Source: Ferrovibrio terrae_A (GTDB lineage: Bacteria > Pseudomonadota > Alphaproteobacteria > Ferrovibrionales > Ferrovibrionaceae). From it: a stretch of DNA of 64,000 bases. This document shows, one piece after another, positions 41,202 through 51,128 of the stretch. The translations under genes were made by a program, and so were the position numbers. A model generated the notes under the pieces. That model worked only from the letters and a program-made list of their open reading frames with translations, ran no database searches and was not told the DNA's origin. The DNA lies in NCBI RefSeq assembly GCF_943372915.1, contig NZ_CALSAN010000023.1, positions 6,927-70,926 on the forward strand, in the 5' to 3' direction. Position 1 is the stretch's first letter. Every line of letters begins with the position of its first letter.

Positions 41202-42077
41202 ATGGCCGCCACCGCCCGTCCCCGCCGCAGCGTGCTGTATATGCCCGGCTCCAATGCCCGGGCGCTGGAAAAGGCCCGGACGCTAGCCGCCGATGCGCTG
41301 ATCCTGGATCTGGAAGACGCGGTGGCGCCGGAGCAGAAGGTGATGGCCCGCGACCAGGTCTGCGCCGCGGTTGCCGCCGGCGGCTATGGCATGCGCGAGC
41401 TGATCATCCGCAGCAACGGTCTCGACACGTCCTGGGGCCGCGATGACGTGATCGCCGCCGCCAAGGCCGCGCCCGATGCCATCCTGCTGCCGAAAGTGGA
41501 GTCGGCGGCACAGGTGCAGGAGGTCGCGGCCCTGCTGCAGCAGCATGGCCAGGCCAAAACCGCGATCTGGTGCATGATGGAGACGCCGAAGGGCATCCTG
41601 CGCGCCGAAGAGATCGCCGGCGCCTCGCCGCGCCTCGCCGCCCTGGTGATGGGCACTTCCGATCTGGTCAAGGATCTGAACGCCCAGCACACGCCGCTGC
41701 GGCTGCCGGTCATCACCGCGCTGGGCCTCTGCATGCTGGCGGCGCGCGCTTACGGTTTGGCAATACTCGATGGTGTTTATCTCGACCTCGACGACGAAGC
41801 CGGCTTCGAGGCGGCCTGTCGCCAGGGACTGGAACTGGGGTTTGACGGCAAGACCCTGATTCATCCCAAGACACTGGACACGGCCAACCGCGTGTTTGCA
41901 CCGACGGACGCGCAGGTGGCCTATGCGCACAAGATCATCGCCGCCTTCGAGGCGGCGGCAAAGGAAGGCAAGGGCGTGGTGCTGGTGGATGGCAAGCTGA
42001 TCGAGAACCTGCATGTCGAGCAGGCGAAAAAGCTGGCCGCGCTGGCGGATGCGATTGCCAAACTGCAGGCGGCTTGA
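41202..42077 (+). CDS. CoA ester lyase / (3S)-malyl-CoA thioesterase-like protein (HpcH/HpaI, CitE-Mcl2 type)
   Basis: A 291-residue TIM-barrel protein: RSVLYMPGSNARALEKA start, AADALILDLEDAVAP with the metal/acid site, METPKGILRAEEIA, LVMGTSDLVKDLN and GFDGKTLIHPKTLD. Length and motifs fit the CitE-like Mcl2/malyl-CoA thioesterase branch better than the roughly 318-residue Mcl1. Next to mch this suggests the ethylmalonyl-CoA pathway or a malyl-CoA clearing role. Lyase versus thioesterase activity cannot be settled from sequence. Confidence 0.85.
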   Translation: MAATARPRRSVLYMPGSNARALEKARTLAADALILDLEDAVAPEQKVMARDQVCAAVAAGGYGMRELIIRSNGLDTSWGRDDVIAAAKAAPDAILLPKVESAAQVQEVAALLQQHGQAKTAIWCMMETPKGILRAEEIAGASPRLAALVMGTSDLVKDLNAQHTPLRLPVITALGLCMLAARAYGLAILDGVYLDLDDEAGFEAACRQGLELGFDGKTLIHPKTLDTANRVFAPTDAQVAYAHKIIAAFEAAAKEGKGVVLVDGKLIENLHVEQAKKLAALADAIAKLQAA

Positions 42078-42091
42078 GGAACGGACCAGAC

Positions 42092-43162
42092 ATGAGCGAC
42101 AAGACCAACCCGGGCAATTTCTTCGAGGATTTCAAGCTCGATCAGGAAATCCGCCACGCCACCCCGCGTACCGTCACCGCCGGTGATGTGGCGCTGTATA
42201 CCGCGCTGTATGGCCCGCGCTTTCCGGTGCAGTCGGCCGACAGCTTCGCGCGCCGCCTGGGTCTGCGTGCCGCACCGGTCGATGACCTGCTGGCCTTCCA
42301 TGTCGTGTTCGGCAAGACCGTGCCGGAAATCTCGCTGAATGCCGTGGCCAATCTGGGCTATGCCGAATGCCGCTGGCTGGCGCCGGTCTTTGCCGGCGAC
42401 ACGCTGCACACCATTTCGCGCGTGATCGGCCTGAAGGAAAATTCCAACAAGAAGACCGGCGTGGTCTATGTGCGCAGCCAGGGCTACAAGGAAAGCGACG
42501 AGCTGGTGCTGGATTACGTGCGCTGGGTGATGGTGAAGAAGCGCGATGAAAGCGCGGTGATCACGGATGAGCGCGTGCCGAAGCTGATCGACCATCTGCC
42601 GGCCGACCGCCTGCGCCTGCCAATGGGGCTCAACTTCGCGCAATATGACTGGACGCTGGCCGGCAGCCGCCATGGCTGGGAAGATTACGAACCCGGCGAA
42701 AAGATCGACCATGTCGATGGCATGACCATCGAAGAGTCCGAGCATATGCTCGCCACCCGCCTGTATCAGAACACGGCGAAGGTGCATTTCGACCAGCATC
42801 GCCAGGGCCAGGACAAGCTCGGCCGCCGCCTGATCTATGGCGGCCATATCATCAGCCTGGCGCGCGCGCTCAGCTTCAACGGCTTAGGGAATGCCGCTTT
42901 CGTGGTTGCCATCAATGGCGGCCGCCATGTCAATCCCACGGTCGCCGGCAACACCATCTATGCCTGGTCGCAGGTGCTGGATAAGGCCGAACTGGACGGC
43001 CGTACCGATGCCGCTGCGCTGCGCATCCGCACGGTCGCGGTGAAGGACCAGCCCGCCGCCGCCTTCCCCGACAAGGACAGCACCGGCAAGTATCCCGACA
43101 GCGTGGTACTCGACCTGGATTACTGGGTGGTGATGCCGAAACGGGAAAAGCGCCGCCGCTGA
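42092..43162 (+). CDS. mch: Mesaconyl-CoA hydratase (two MaoC/hotdog domains)
   Basis: Mch hydrates mesaconyl-C1-CoA to beta-methylmalyl-CoA in the ethylmalonyl-CoA pathway. The 356-residue protein is a double hotdog with the N-terminal NPGNFFEDFKLDQEIRHATP, PVDDLLAFHVVFGKTVPEIS, NLGYAECRWLAPVFAGDT and GLKENSNKKTGVVYVRSQGY, and a second domain with NFAQYDWTLAGSRHGWED and GGHIISLARALSFNG. An upstream ATG six codons earlier is in frame but lies at the lyase stop. It sits between the lyase and sdhC. Confidence 0.9.
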   Translation: MSDKTNPGNFFEDFKLDQEIRHATPRTVTAGDVALYTALYGPRFPVQSADSFARRLGLRAAPVDDLLAFHVVFGKTVPEISLNAVANLGYAECRWLAPVFAGDTLHTISRVIGLKENSNKKTGVVYVRSQGYKESDELVLDYVRWVMVKKRDESAVITDERVPKLIDHLPADRLRLPMGLNFAQYDWTLAGSRHGWEDYEPGEKIDHVDGMTIEESEHMLATRLYQNTAKVHFDQHRQGQDKLGRRLIYGGHIISLARALSFNGLGNAAFVVAINGGRHVNPTVAGNTIYAWSQVLDKAELDGRTDAAALRIRTVAVKDQPAAAFPDKDSTGKYPDSVVLDLDYWVVMPKREKRRR

Positions 43163-43179
43163 GACCGGAGCTTAGGCAT

Positions 43180-43199
43180 TAAAACGACCGTTCGTTTTA
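43180..43199. promoter_or_regulatory. Perfect palindrome, candidate orphan TetR-type operator
   Basis: TAAAACGA-CCGT-TCGTTTTA is a 20 bp sequence with 8 bp perfect arms, 18 bp after the mch stop and about 230 bp upstream of sdhC. It resembles TetR-family operators, but no TetR gene is adjacent. Confidence 0.55.
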
Positions 43200-43302
43200 T
43201 ATTTCTGAGAGCCATTCGCAACAACTCACTCCCGCTTGGCCCGGACCGAAAATCCGTTGCAAGCCGGGGGTTTAGATCGTTAAAAACAGAAGAGTTCAAT
43301 CA

Positions 43303-43330
43303 TTGACTAAGCAGGCTCCGGGGCTAGTAT
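43303..43330 (+). promoter_or_regulatory. Candidate promoter of sdhCDAB
   Basis: TTGACT (43303-43308) and TAGTAT (43325-43330) with 16 bp spacing, about 100 bp before sdhC. The palindrome lies about 105 bp further upstream. Confidence 0.6.
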
Positions 43331-43432
43331 CCGGCCTGTTTCGGACGCCGACTCGGCTGCTTTCCCCTGCGCCGCCGGCGGACCGCCCCACCCCGAATGC
43401 CCCAGGTCCGTTCCAGGGGCGAAGGCGCAAAA

Positions 43433-43819
43433 ATGGCGAACGTCGAACGACCGCTCTCTCCCCATCTGCAGATTTATCGCTGGCCCGTCACCATGGCGAC
43501 GTCGATCCTGCACCGCGCCACCGGCTGCGGTCTGGCGGCTGGCACGCTGCTGCTGACCTGGTGGCTGGTCGCCGCGGCCGCCGGCCCCGACTACTACGCG
43601 ATGGTGCAGGCCTGCCTCGGCTCGATCCTCGGCCGCCTGGTGCTGCTCGGTTTCACCTGGGCGCTGTTCTACCATCTGCTGAACGGCATCCGGCACCTGT
43701 TCTGGGATGCCGGCCATGGCTACAGCCTGCCGGTGGCCAACAAGTCGGGCTGGGCGGTGATCGGGGGTTCGGTGGTGCTCACCGTGCTGGCCTGGATCCT
43801 GGCCTACGCCTGGAAGTGA
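43433..43819 (+). CDS. sdhC: Succinate dehydrogenase cytochrome b556 subunit
   Basis: SdhC is a membrane anchor that binds heme b and ubiquinone. The 128-residue protein begins MANVERPLSPHLQIYRW and carries SILHRATGCGLAAGTLLL, FYHLLNGIRHLFWDAGHG (heme His in the LLNGIRHLFWD segment) and three transmembrane helices. The longer frame start 36 nt upstream lacks the family opening. Confidence 0.96.
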   Translation: MANVERPLSPHLQIYRWPVTMATSILHRATGCGLAAGTLLLTWWLVAAAAGPDYYAMVQACLGSILGRLVLLGFTWALFYHLLNGIRHLFWDAGHGYSLPVANKSGWAVIGGSVVLTVLAWILAYAWK

Positions 43820-43829
43820 GGAGCGCATC

Positions 43830-44225
43830 ATGAGCAATGCCAACAAGCCGATGCGCAGCGCGCTGAAGAATGTCCGCGGCCTGGGTGCCGCCAAGGAAGG
43901 CGTGCAGCACTGGTGGATGCAGCGCGTCACCGCCGTCGCGATGATCCCGCTGCTGCTGGTCCTGCTGGTCTGCCTGCTGAAGCTGGCGACCGGCGATCAT
44001 GCCGCCGTCGCCGCCGCCTTCAAACACCCGCTGTTCGCCCTGCTCGCCCTGCTCAGCATCCTGGCCGTCTTCTGGCATATGAAGCTGGGTTTACAGGTGG
44101 TGATCGAGGACTATGTCCATAGCGAAGGCCTCAAGCTGGTGAGCCTGCTCGGCATCACCTTCGCCACCTTCATCCTTGGCGGCATTGCCGCCCTGTCGGT
44201 GCTCAAGCTGTTTTTCGGAGCCTAA
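43830..44225 (+). CDS. sdhD: Succinate dehydrogenase membrane anchor subunit
   Basis: A 131-residue protein with three helices: begins with a basic segment, EGVQHWWMQRVTAVAMIPLL, then FWHMKLGLQVVIEDYVHSEG, the SdhD heme and quinone region. It follows sdhC after 10 nt with a GAGG ribosome-binding site and precedes sdhA. Confidence 0.95.
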   Translation: MSNANKPMRSALKNVRGLGAAKEGVQHWWMQRVTAVAMIPLLLVLLVCLLKLATGDHAAVAAAFKHPLFALLALLSILAVFWHMKLGLQVVIEDYVHSEGLKLVSLLGITFATFILGGIAALSVLKLFFGA

Positions 44226-44229
44226 ACCC

Positions 44230-46017
44230 ATGCCCGCCAGCTATCAGGTTCACGACCACTATTACGATGTCGTCGTTGTCGGCGCCGGCGGCGCCGGTCT
44301 GCGCGCCACCATGGGCCTGGCGGCTGCCGGCCTGAAGACCGCCTGCATCTCCAAGGTGTTCCCCACCCGCAGCCACACGGTGGCGGCACAGGGCGGCATC
44401 TCGGCGGCCCTTGGCAACATGGGCGAGGATAACTGGCGCTGGCATATGTATGACACCGTCAAGGGCTCCGACTGGCTCGGTGACCAGGACGCCATCGAAT
44501 ACATGTGCCGCGAAGCCGTGCCGGCCGTCGTGGAACTGGAGCATTTCGGCGTGCCGTTCAGCCGCACCCCGGAAGGCAAGATCTACCAGCGCGCCTTCGG
44601 CGGCATGACCAAGAATTTCGGTGCCGAGCCGGCCCAGCGCACCTGTGCCGCCGCCGACCGCACCGGCCATGCGATGCTGCACACGCTGTACCAGCAGTCG
44701 CTGAAATTCGACACCGAGTTCTTCATCGAATACTTCGCTCTCGACCTGATCATGGACGAGGATGGCGCCTGCCGCGGCGTGATGGCCTGGAACCTGGCCG
44801 ATGGCAGCATGCACCGCTTCCGCGCCCATATGGTGGTGCTGGCGACCGGCGGTTACGGCCGCGCCTATTTCAGCTGCACCTCGGCCCATACCTGCACCGG
44901 CGACGGCGGCGGCATGGTGCTGCGCGCCGGCCTGCCGCTGCAGGACATGGAATTCGTGCAGTTCCATCCCACCGGCATCTACGGTTCGGGCTGCCTGATC
45001 ACCGAAGGCGCGCGCGGCGAAGGCGGCTATGTCGTCAATTCCGCCGGCGAGCGTTTCATGGAGCGTTATGCGCCGTCGGCCAAGGATCTGGCCTCGCGCG
45101 ACGTGGTCAGCCGCGCCATGACCATGGAAATCCGCGAAGGCCGCGGTGTGGGCAAGAACAAGGACCACATCTTCCTGCATCTGGATCATCTCGATCCGAA
45201 GATCCTGCATGAGCGCCTGCCCGGCATTTCGGAAAGCGCCAAGATCTTTGCCGGCGTCGATGTGACCAAGCAGCCGATCCCGGTGCTGCCGACCGTGCAT
45301 TACAACATGGGCGGCATCCCGACCAATTATCATGGCGAAGTGCTGACCCTGAAGGACGGCAACCCCGACAGCGTGGTGCCCGGCCTGATGGCAGTGGGCG
45401 AAGCCGCCTGCGTCTCGGTGCATGGTGCCAACCGCCTGGGTTCCAACTCGCTGATCGATCTGGTGGTGTTCGGCCGCGCCGCTGCCATCCGTGCGGCCAA
45501 GGTGGTCGACAAGAATGCCAAGCATCGCGAGATCAAGAATGCCGGCGACAATGCGCTGGCCCGTCTGGATCACTTCCGCAATGCCAAGGGCGGCAGCCCG
45601 ACCGCGCAGATCCGCGACAAGATGCAGCGCGCCATGCAGAACAACTGCGCCGTCTACCGCACCGGCGAGGTGCTGAAGGAAGGCGTCGGCCTGATCGATA
45701 ACGTCTACAAGATGATGCCGGATATCGACGTGGCGGACCGCTCGCTGGTCTGGAATTCGGACCTGGTCGAAACGCTGGAACTCGACAACCTGGTGCGCCA
45801 GGCCGTCGTCACCATGCATTCTGCCGAGAACCGCAAGGAGAGCCGCGGCGCCCATGCCCGCGAAGATTTTGCCGACCGCGACGACAAGGAGTGGATGAAG
45901 CACACCCTGTCCTGGCTCAACGACAAGGGCGGCGTCACCATCGACTATCGCCCGGTACACACCTACACGCTGACCAACGAGGTCTCGTATATCGAGCCCA
46001 AGAAGCGCGTTTACTAA
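44230..46017 (+). CDS. sdhA: Succinate dehydrogenase flavoprotein subunit
   Basis: SdhA oxidises succinate to fumarate with covalently bound FAD. The 595-residue protein shows the FAD motif VVVGAGGAGLRATMGLA, the histidyl-FAD segment FPTRSHTVAAQGGISA, GDGGGMVLRAGLPLQDMEF, the active-site QFHPTGIYG, GGIPTNYHGEVL and the arginine region near the C-terminus. Start set by the MPASYQVHDHYYDVVVV opening; a longer frame overlaps sdhD. Confidence 0.97.
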   Translation: MPASYQVHDHYYDVVVVGAGGAGLRATMGLAAAGLKTACISKVFPTRSHTVAAQGGISAALGNMGEDNWRWHMYDTVKGSDWLGDQDAIEYMCREAVPAVVELEHFGVPFSRTPEGKIYQRAFGGMTKNFGAEPAQRTCAAADRTGHAMLHTLYQQSLKFDTEFFIEYFALDLIMDEDGACRGVMAWNLADGSMHRFRAHMVVLATGGYGRAYFSCTSAHTCTGDGGGMVLRAGLPLQDMEFVQFHPTGIYGSGCLITEGARGEGGYVVNSAGERFMERYAPSAKDLASRDVVSRAMTMEIREGRGVGKNKDHIFLHLDHLDPKILHERLPGISESAKIFAGVDVTKQPIPVLPTVHYNMGGIPTNYHGEVLTLKDGNPDSVVPGLMAVGEAACVSVHGANRLGSNSLIDLVVFGRAAAIRAAKVVDKNAKHREIKNAGDNALARLDHFRNAKGGSPTAQIRDKMQRAMQNNCAVYRTGEVLKEGVGLIDNVYKMMPDIDVADRSLVWNSDLVETLELDNLVRQAVVTMHSAENRKESRGAHAREDFADRDDKEWMKHTLSWLNDKGGVTIDYRPVHTYTLTNEVSYIEPKKRVY

Positions 46018-46037
46018 GGAAGCAAGGATACCTCCCG

Positions 46038-46829
<792 letters not shown>

Positions 46830-46944
46830 TCTGCTAGACTAAAGACCAAACAGGGGGCAAACGGCTGGATCGGTAAAGCCGGTCCGCGTTACACTCGCGG
46901 CCGAATCTTCTGTGTGATGTGTTTAGGCAAGGCCGCTGAGCGTT

Positions 46945-48294
46945 ATGGGCGATTTTACCCGCGGGGCTCCCCCGCATCTGACCAAAGTCGGCGCCGAAAA
47001 GCTGCGCGATGTGTTGCGTGAGCATGAAGCCCATCTGGCCGGCAAACCCGGTGCCCAGCCTGCCGCCCTGGCTTTCACCGATCTTTCGGATGCCGATCTC
47101 ACCGGCGCCAACCTCACCCTCGCCGACCTGACCGGTGCCCGCCTGCATCGCGCCCGCCTTGATGGTGCGCGTCTGTCGATGTCGAAATGCGGCGGCTCGG
47201 ATTTCCGCAATGCCACGCTGGACGGCGCCGACATGCGCTGGGCCGACCTGCGCGGCGCCTGCCTGCGCGCCGCCGGCCTGAACGATGCCAATATGTCGGA
47301 GTCGAACGGCGCCGAGGCGCTGGCCCCGGTGTATGACTCGGAAGGCCGCATCGCCGACAGCGGCCCGACCAAGCGGGCCATCGACCTGTCCGGTGCCTCG
47401 GCGCAGCGCGCCGACCTGTCCGGCGCCCAGCTGCCCAAGGCTTTCGCCCTGCATGCCGACTTCGCCGATGCGAATCTGGACGACAGCAACCTGCACGGTG
47501 CCGATCTGCGCAAGGCGCAGATGACCTCGGCCCGGCTGGAAGGTGCCGATCTGCAGCAATCCGATTTCTCCGGCGCCAATCTGGCCGGCGCCAGCCTGTC
47601 GGGCGCCCAGCTTGGCGGTGCCAATTTTGCCGGTGCCGATCTGCGCGGCGCCATTGTCGATCCGGCCAGCCGCAGCCTGCCCGAACTGGCAGCCGCGATC
47701 TTCGCCACCACCTCACGCCATGCCGAAGCCGATCTGGCCGAAATCCTGAAGCAGCATGAACTCTGGGTGCATTCTGAAGGCCGCCAGGGCCTGCGCGCGG
47801 ACTTGAGCGATTTCAATTTCTCCGGCCGCGACCTGCGCGGCATCAACCTGATGGGCGCGCTGCTGGAGCGCGCCTGCTTTGCCAAGGCGATCCTGACCAA
47901 TGCCAATCTGGCGCTGGCGCGGCTCAATTTCGCCGACCTGCGCGAGGCCACCCTGGTCAAGGCCAACCTGCGCGGCGCCAGCCTGGCGCGTAGCACGCTG
48001 GATGCCGCCGACCTGACCGAGGCCAATCTTGCCGCGATCAAGGATGATGCGCCGCATGCCCGCGCCGCCCGCACTAACCTGGGTGCGGCCAAGCTGAAGC
48101 GCGCCATCCTGGTCGGTGCCAATCTGAGCGGTGCCAGCCTGGTGGCTGCCGATCTGCGCGATGCCAACCTGAATGGCGCCGACCTGACCGGCGCCGACCT
48201 CACCGATGGCCGTTTCGCCGGCGCGCTTCTGGTTGGCGCCAGCTTCACCAACGCCCGCCTCGATCGCGCCCGCGACCTGCTGCTGCCGAATTAA
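46945..48294 (+). CDS. Pentapeptide-repeat protein with two modules
   Basis: A 449-residue right-handed quadrilateral beta-helix protein. Two blocks of A(D/N)LxG-type repeats span residues about 45-240 and 286-445. Each is preceded by the same cap: LRDVLREHEAHLAGKPG near residue 20 and LAEILKQHELWVHSEGR near 264, so the gene seems to be an internal duplication. No signal peptide or membrane segment. Pentapeptide proteins act as DNA mimics, scaffolds or unknown; this one is not closely related to Qnr by layout. It lies alone between sdhB and zapE. Confidence 0.88.
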   Translation: MGDFTRGAPPHLTKVGAEKLRDVLREHEAHLAGKPGAQPAALAFTDLSDADLTGANLTLADLTGARLHRARLDGARLSMSKCGGSDFRNATLDGADMRWADLRGACLRAAGLNDANMSESNGAEALAPVYDSEGRIADSGPTKRAIDLSGASAQRADLSGAQLPKAFALHADFADANLDDSNLHGADLRKAQMTSARLEGADLQQSDFSGANLAGASLSGAQLGGANFAGADLRGAIVDPASRSLPELAAAIFATTSRHAEADLAEILKQHELWVHSEGRQGLRADLSDFNFSGRDLRGINLMGALLERACFAKAILTNANLALARLNFADLREATLVKANLRGASLARSTLDAADLTEANLAAIKDDAPHARAARTNLGAAKLKRAILVGANLSGASLVAADLRDANLNGADLTGADLTDGRFAGALLVGASFTNARLDRARDLLLPN

Positions 48295-48321
48295 CGTTAA
48301 TTGGTCCGGTGGTTCCGGCCG

Positions 48322-49452
48322 CTAGCCGCTCACATGCGGCAGTGCGCGATAGTCTTCGCTCTGCATTTCGTTCAGGCGTGACACGCAACGCTGGAACTCA
48401 AACGCGCCTTCGCCTTCGGGATAGAGCGTTTCCGGCGGCGCGGCCGCTGTCGCCATCAGCTTGGCCTTCGCCTCATACAGCGTATCCACCAGGGTGACGA
48501 AACGCTTGGCCTCGTTGCGCTTGGCCGGGCTGAGTGTCGGGATATTGTCGATCATCACGGTATGGAAATGGCGCGCGATCGCCAGGAAATCCGGCGGCCC
48601 GAGCGGCTGTTCGCACAGCTCGTCAAAGCGGAAGCGCGCCACGCCGCGCGCCTGGCAAGGCACCATCAGCCGCCGCCCCAGCAGCTCGATCTCGCCCGGC
48701 TCGCCCTCGGCATCGTCGGTCAGCAGGTTCCAGGCATGATCCAGCGCCAGCGTCGATTTGGCGCTCAGAGGACTGAACCAGACCGGCGACCGGGCGATGC
48801 GCTGCAGGCGGTAATCACGGCTGGCGGCCAGATGCAGCACATCCAGCTTGTCCTTGAACAGCGCAATGAAGGGCAGGAACAGCTGGCGGTTGATGCCGCT
48901 CTTGTACAGATCGTCCGGGTGCCGGTTCGAGGTCGCCACCACCACCACGCCGCGGTCGAACAGCTTCTCGAACAGGCGGCCGAGGATCATCGCATCGGCC
49001 ACATCGCTGACCTGCATCTCGTCGAAACACAGCAGCCAGGCTGACTTCGCGATCTTCTTCGCCGCCGGCTTGATCGGATCGTCGCCACCGGCCTTCTTTT
49101 CCGGATCGTCGGCCGGCAGCTGGCGATAGCGATAGATCTCGGCATGCACCTCCTGCATGAAGGCATGGAAATGCACGCGGCGCTTCTTCTCCACCGGCGC
49201 CGTCTCGAAAAACAGATCCATCAGCATGGATTTGCCGCGGCCGACATCGCCGTAGATATAGAGGCCCTGCGGCGTCGGCTCGCGCTTGCGGCCGAAACTC
49301 AGCTTCTGCAGCCAGGTATCCTCGGTGCCGGGCTGGTACTGCGCCAGCCGCCGGCTCAGCAGCTCCAGCTTCTCGGCCGCCAGCGCCTGGGCCGGGTCTT
49401 CCGCCAGTTCGCCGGCGCCGAGTCTGGCGCGATAGATTTCGAGGATCGACAT
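48322..49452 (-). CDS. zapE: Cell division protein ZapE (AFG1-like ATPase)
   Basis: ZapE is an AAA+-like ATPase that acts on the FtsZ ring and interacts with the division machinery. The 376-residue protein has Walker A IYGDVGRGKSMLMDLFF near residue 90, HFHAFMQEVH, Walker B WLLCFDEMQVSD, and sensor region VATSNRHPDDLYKSGINRQ. AFG1-family genes lie near sdh or mdh in many alphaproteobacteria. Confidence 0.95.
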   Translation of the reverse strand: MSILEIYRARLGAGELAEDPAQALAAEKLELLSRRLAQYQPGTEDTWLQKLSFGRKREPTPQGLYIYGDVGRGKSMLMDLFFETAPVEKKRRVHFHAFMQEVHAEIYRYRQLPADDPEKKAGGDDPIKPAAKKIAKSAWLLCFDEMQVSDVADAMILGRLFEKLFDRGVVVVATSNRHPDDLYKSGINRQLFLPFIALFKDKLDVLHLAASRDYRLQRIARSPVWFSPLSAKSTLALDHAWNLLTDDAEGEPGEIELLGRRLMVPCQARGVARFRFDELCEQPLGPPDFLAIARHFHTVMIDNIPTLSPAKRNEAKRFVTLVDTLYEAKAKLMATAAAPPETLYPEGEGAFEFQRCVSRLNEMQSEDYRALPHVSG

Positions 49453-49456
49453 ACAA

Positions 49457-49488
49457 TCTCTTTAAAACAACCCGTCTCTTTAAAACAA
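49457..49488. repeat. 14 bp direct repeat
   Basis: TCTCTTTAAAACAA occurs at 49457-49470 and 49475-49488, 18 bp period, in the gap between zapE and mmsA. Two copies only; probably part of the zapE promoter or slippage. Confidence 0.5.
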
Positions 49489-49516
49489 GAACGGGCGGCA
49501 GAGTCATCTGCCGCCC
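49488..49516 (-). terminator. Intrinsic terminator of mmsA
   Basis: On the minus strand a perfect 10 bp stem (GGGCGGCAGA, loop 4 nt) 36 nt after the mmsA stop is followed by GTTCTTGTTTT. The T-rich tract is interrupted but suffices for a weak-to-medium terminator. Confidence 0.7.
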
Positions 49517-49552
49517 GCCCTGGATCCTGACTTTGTTCCGGGTTGAACCGGC

Positions 49553-51052
49553 TTACTTCATGGTCGGGATGTTGAACTCGGCACCCGAACGGATGCCGGT
49601 CGGCCAGCGTGCCGTCACCGTCTTGATCTTGGTGTAGAACTTCACGCCTTCCGGACCATGCTGGTTGGTGTCGCCGAAGGCCGACTTCTTCCAGCCGCCG
49701 AAGGTGTGGAAGGCCAGCGGCACCGGGATCGGCACGTTGATGCCGACCATGCCGACCTGCACCTTCGCCGCAAAGTCGCGGGCGGCATCGCCGTCGCGGG
49801 TGAAGATCGCCACGCCGTTGCCGAATTCATGCTCGGTCGGCAGCCGGGCGGCGTCCTCGAAGGTCTCGGCGCGGACCACGCCCAGCACCGGGCCGAAAAT
49901 CTCTTCCTTGTAGATACGCATGTCCGGCGTCACGTTGTCGAACAGGCAGCCGCCCATGAAGTAGCCGTCCTCGTAACCCTGCAGCTTCAGGCCGCGCCCG
50001 TCGACCACCAGCTTGGCGCCTTCCTTGACGCCGAGATCGACATAGCCTTTCACCTTGGCGAGATGCTCCTTGGTCACCACCGGACCCATCTCGGAATCCT
50101 TGTCGGTGCTGGGACCGATCTTGAGCGCACGCACGCGCGGCGCCAGCGCCTCGACCAGACGGTCGGCGGTGCCCTTGCCTACCGGCACGGCCACCGAAAC
50201 CGCCATGCAGCGTTCGCCGGCCGAGCCATAGGCAGCGCCGATCAGCGCGTCCACGGCCTGGTCCATATCGGCATCGGGCATCACGATCATGTGGTTCTTG
50301 GCGCCGCCCATCGCCTGCACGCGCTTGCCATGCGCGGCCGCGGTGGCATAGACATACTGCGCAATCGGCGTCGAGCCGACGAAGCTGACCGCCTGGATGC
50401 GCGGATCGGTGAGCAGCGTGTCGACCGATTCCTTGTCGCCGATCACGCAGTTCAGCACGCCCGGAGGCGCGCCGGCTTCCAGCATCAGTTCGGCCAGCTT
50501 CAGCGGGCAGGACGGGTCCTTTTCGCTGGGCTTGAGGATGAAGGTGTTGCCCGCCGCAATGGCGACGCCGAACATCCACATCGGCACCATGGCCGGGAAG
50601 TTGAACGGGGTGATGCCGGCGACGACACCGAGCGGCTGGCGCATCGAATAGACGTCGATGCCACGCGCCACGTTGTCGGAATATTCGCCCTTCAGCAGAT
50701 GCGGGATGCCACAGGCGAATTCCACCACTTCCAGGCCACGCTGCAGCGAGCCCTTGGCATCGGAAATCACCTTGCCATGCTCATTCGAGATCAGGCGGGC
50801 GATCTCGTCGGCATTCTTCTCGCACAGCTCCTTGAACTTGAACATGACGCGCGCGCGCGTCAGCGGCGAGGTGGTGCCCCATTCCAGGAAGGCCTTCTGG
50901 CTGTCGGCGATGGCACCCTCGACCTCGGCCTTGGTGGCCAGCGGCGCCTTGGCGGCCACTTCGCCGGTGGTCGGATTGTAGACATCGAGGAACCGGCCGG
51001 ACGTACCGGCAACCTTCTTGCCACCAATAAAATGATGCAACTCTTTCGCCAT
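49553..51052 (-). CDS. mmsA: Methylmalonate-semialdehyde dehydrogenase, CoA-acylating
   Basis: MmsA converts methylmalonate or malonate semialdehyde to propionyl- or acetyl-CoA in valine and pyrimidine or inositol catabolism. The 499-residue ALDH has VVAGITPFNFPAMVPMWMF, FVGSTPIAQYVYA and catalytic cysteine in AYGSAGERCMAVSVAVP, plus the C-terminal GIRSGAEFNIPTMK. Its propionyl-CoA product would feed the methylmalonyl-CoA mutase route that MeaB serves. Confidence 0.96.
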   Translation of the reverse strand: MAKELHHFIGGKKVAGTSGRFLDVYNPTTGEVAAKAPLATKAEVEGAIADSQKAFLEWGTTSPLTRARVMFKFKELCEKNADEIARLISNEHGKVISDAKGSLQRGLEVVEFACGIPHLLKGEYSDNVARGIDVYSMRQPLGVVAGITPFNFPAMVPMWMFGVAIAAGNTFILKPSEKDPSCPLKLAELMLEAGAPPGVLNCVIGDKESVDTLLTDPRIQAVSFVGSTPIAQYVYATAAAHGKRVQAMGGAKNHMIVMPDADMDQAVDALIGAAYGSAGERCMAVSVAVPVGKGTADRLVEALAPRVRALKIGPSTDKDSEMGPVVTKEHLAKVKGYVDLGVKEGAKLVVDGRGLKLQGYEDGYFMGGCLFDNVTPDMRIYKEEIFGPVLGVVRAETFEDAARLPTEHEFGNGVAIFTRDGDAARDFAAKVQVGMVGINVPIPVPLAFHTFGGWKKSAFGDTNQHGPEGVKFYTKIKTVTARWPTGIRSGAEFNIPTMK

Positions 51053-51128
51053 TTTGTGGACTCCCTAGAACAGACACCGCAGCCCGGCGACTCTAAAGCC
51101 CCGGGCGCCACTGGCAAGGGTTGGCGGG

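Noticed and set aside
44203..45960. 585-residue ORF opposite sdhA
   Set aside because: Antisense to a clear SdhA with FAD-binding motifs; low-complexity translation.
49457..49488. Possible CRISPR-like or mobile repeat
   Set aside because: Only two copies of a 14 bp unit, 4 bp apart, with no spacers or cas genes.
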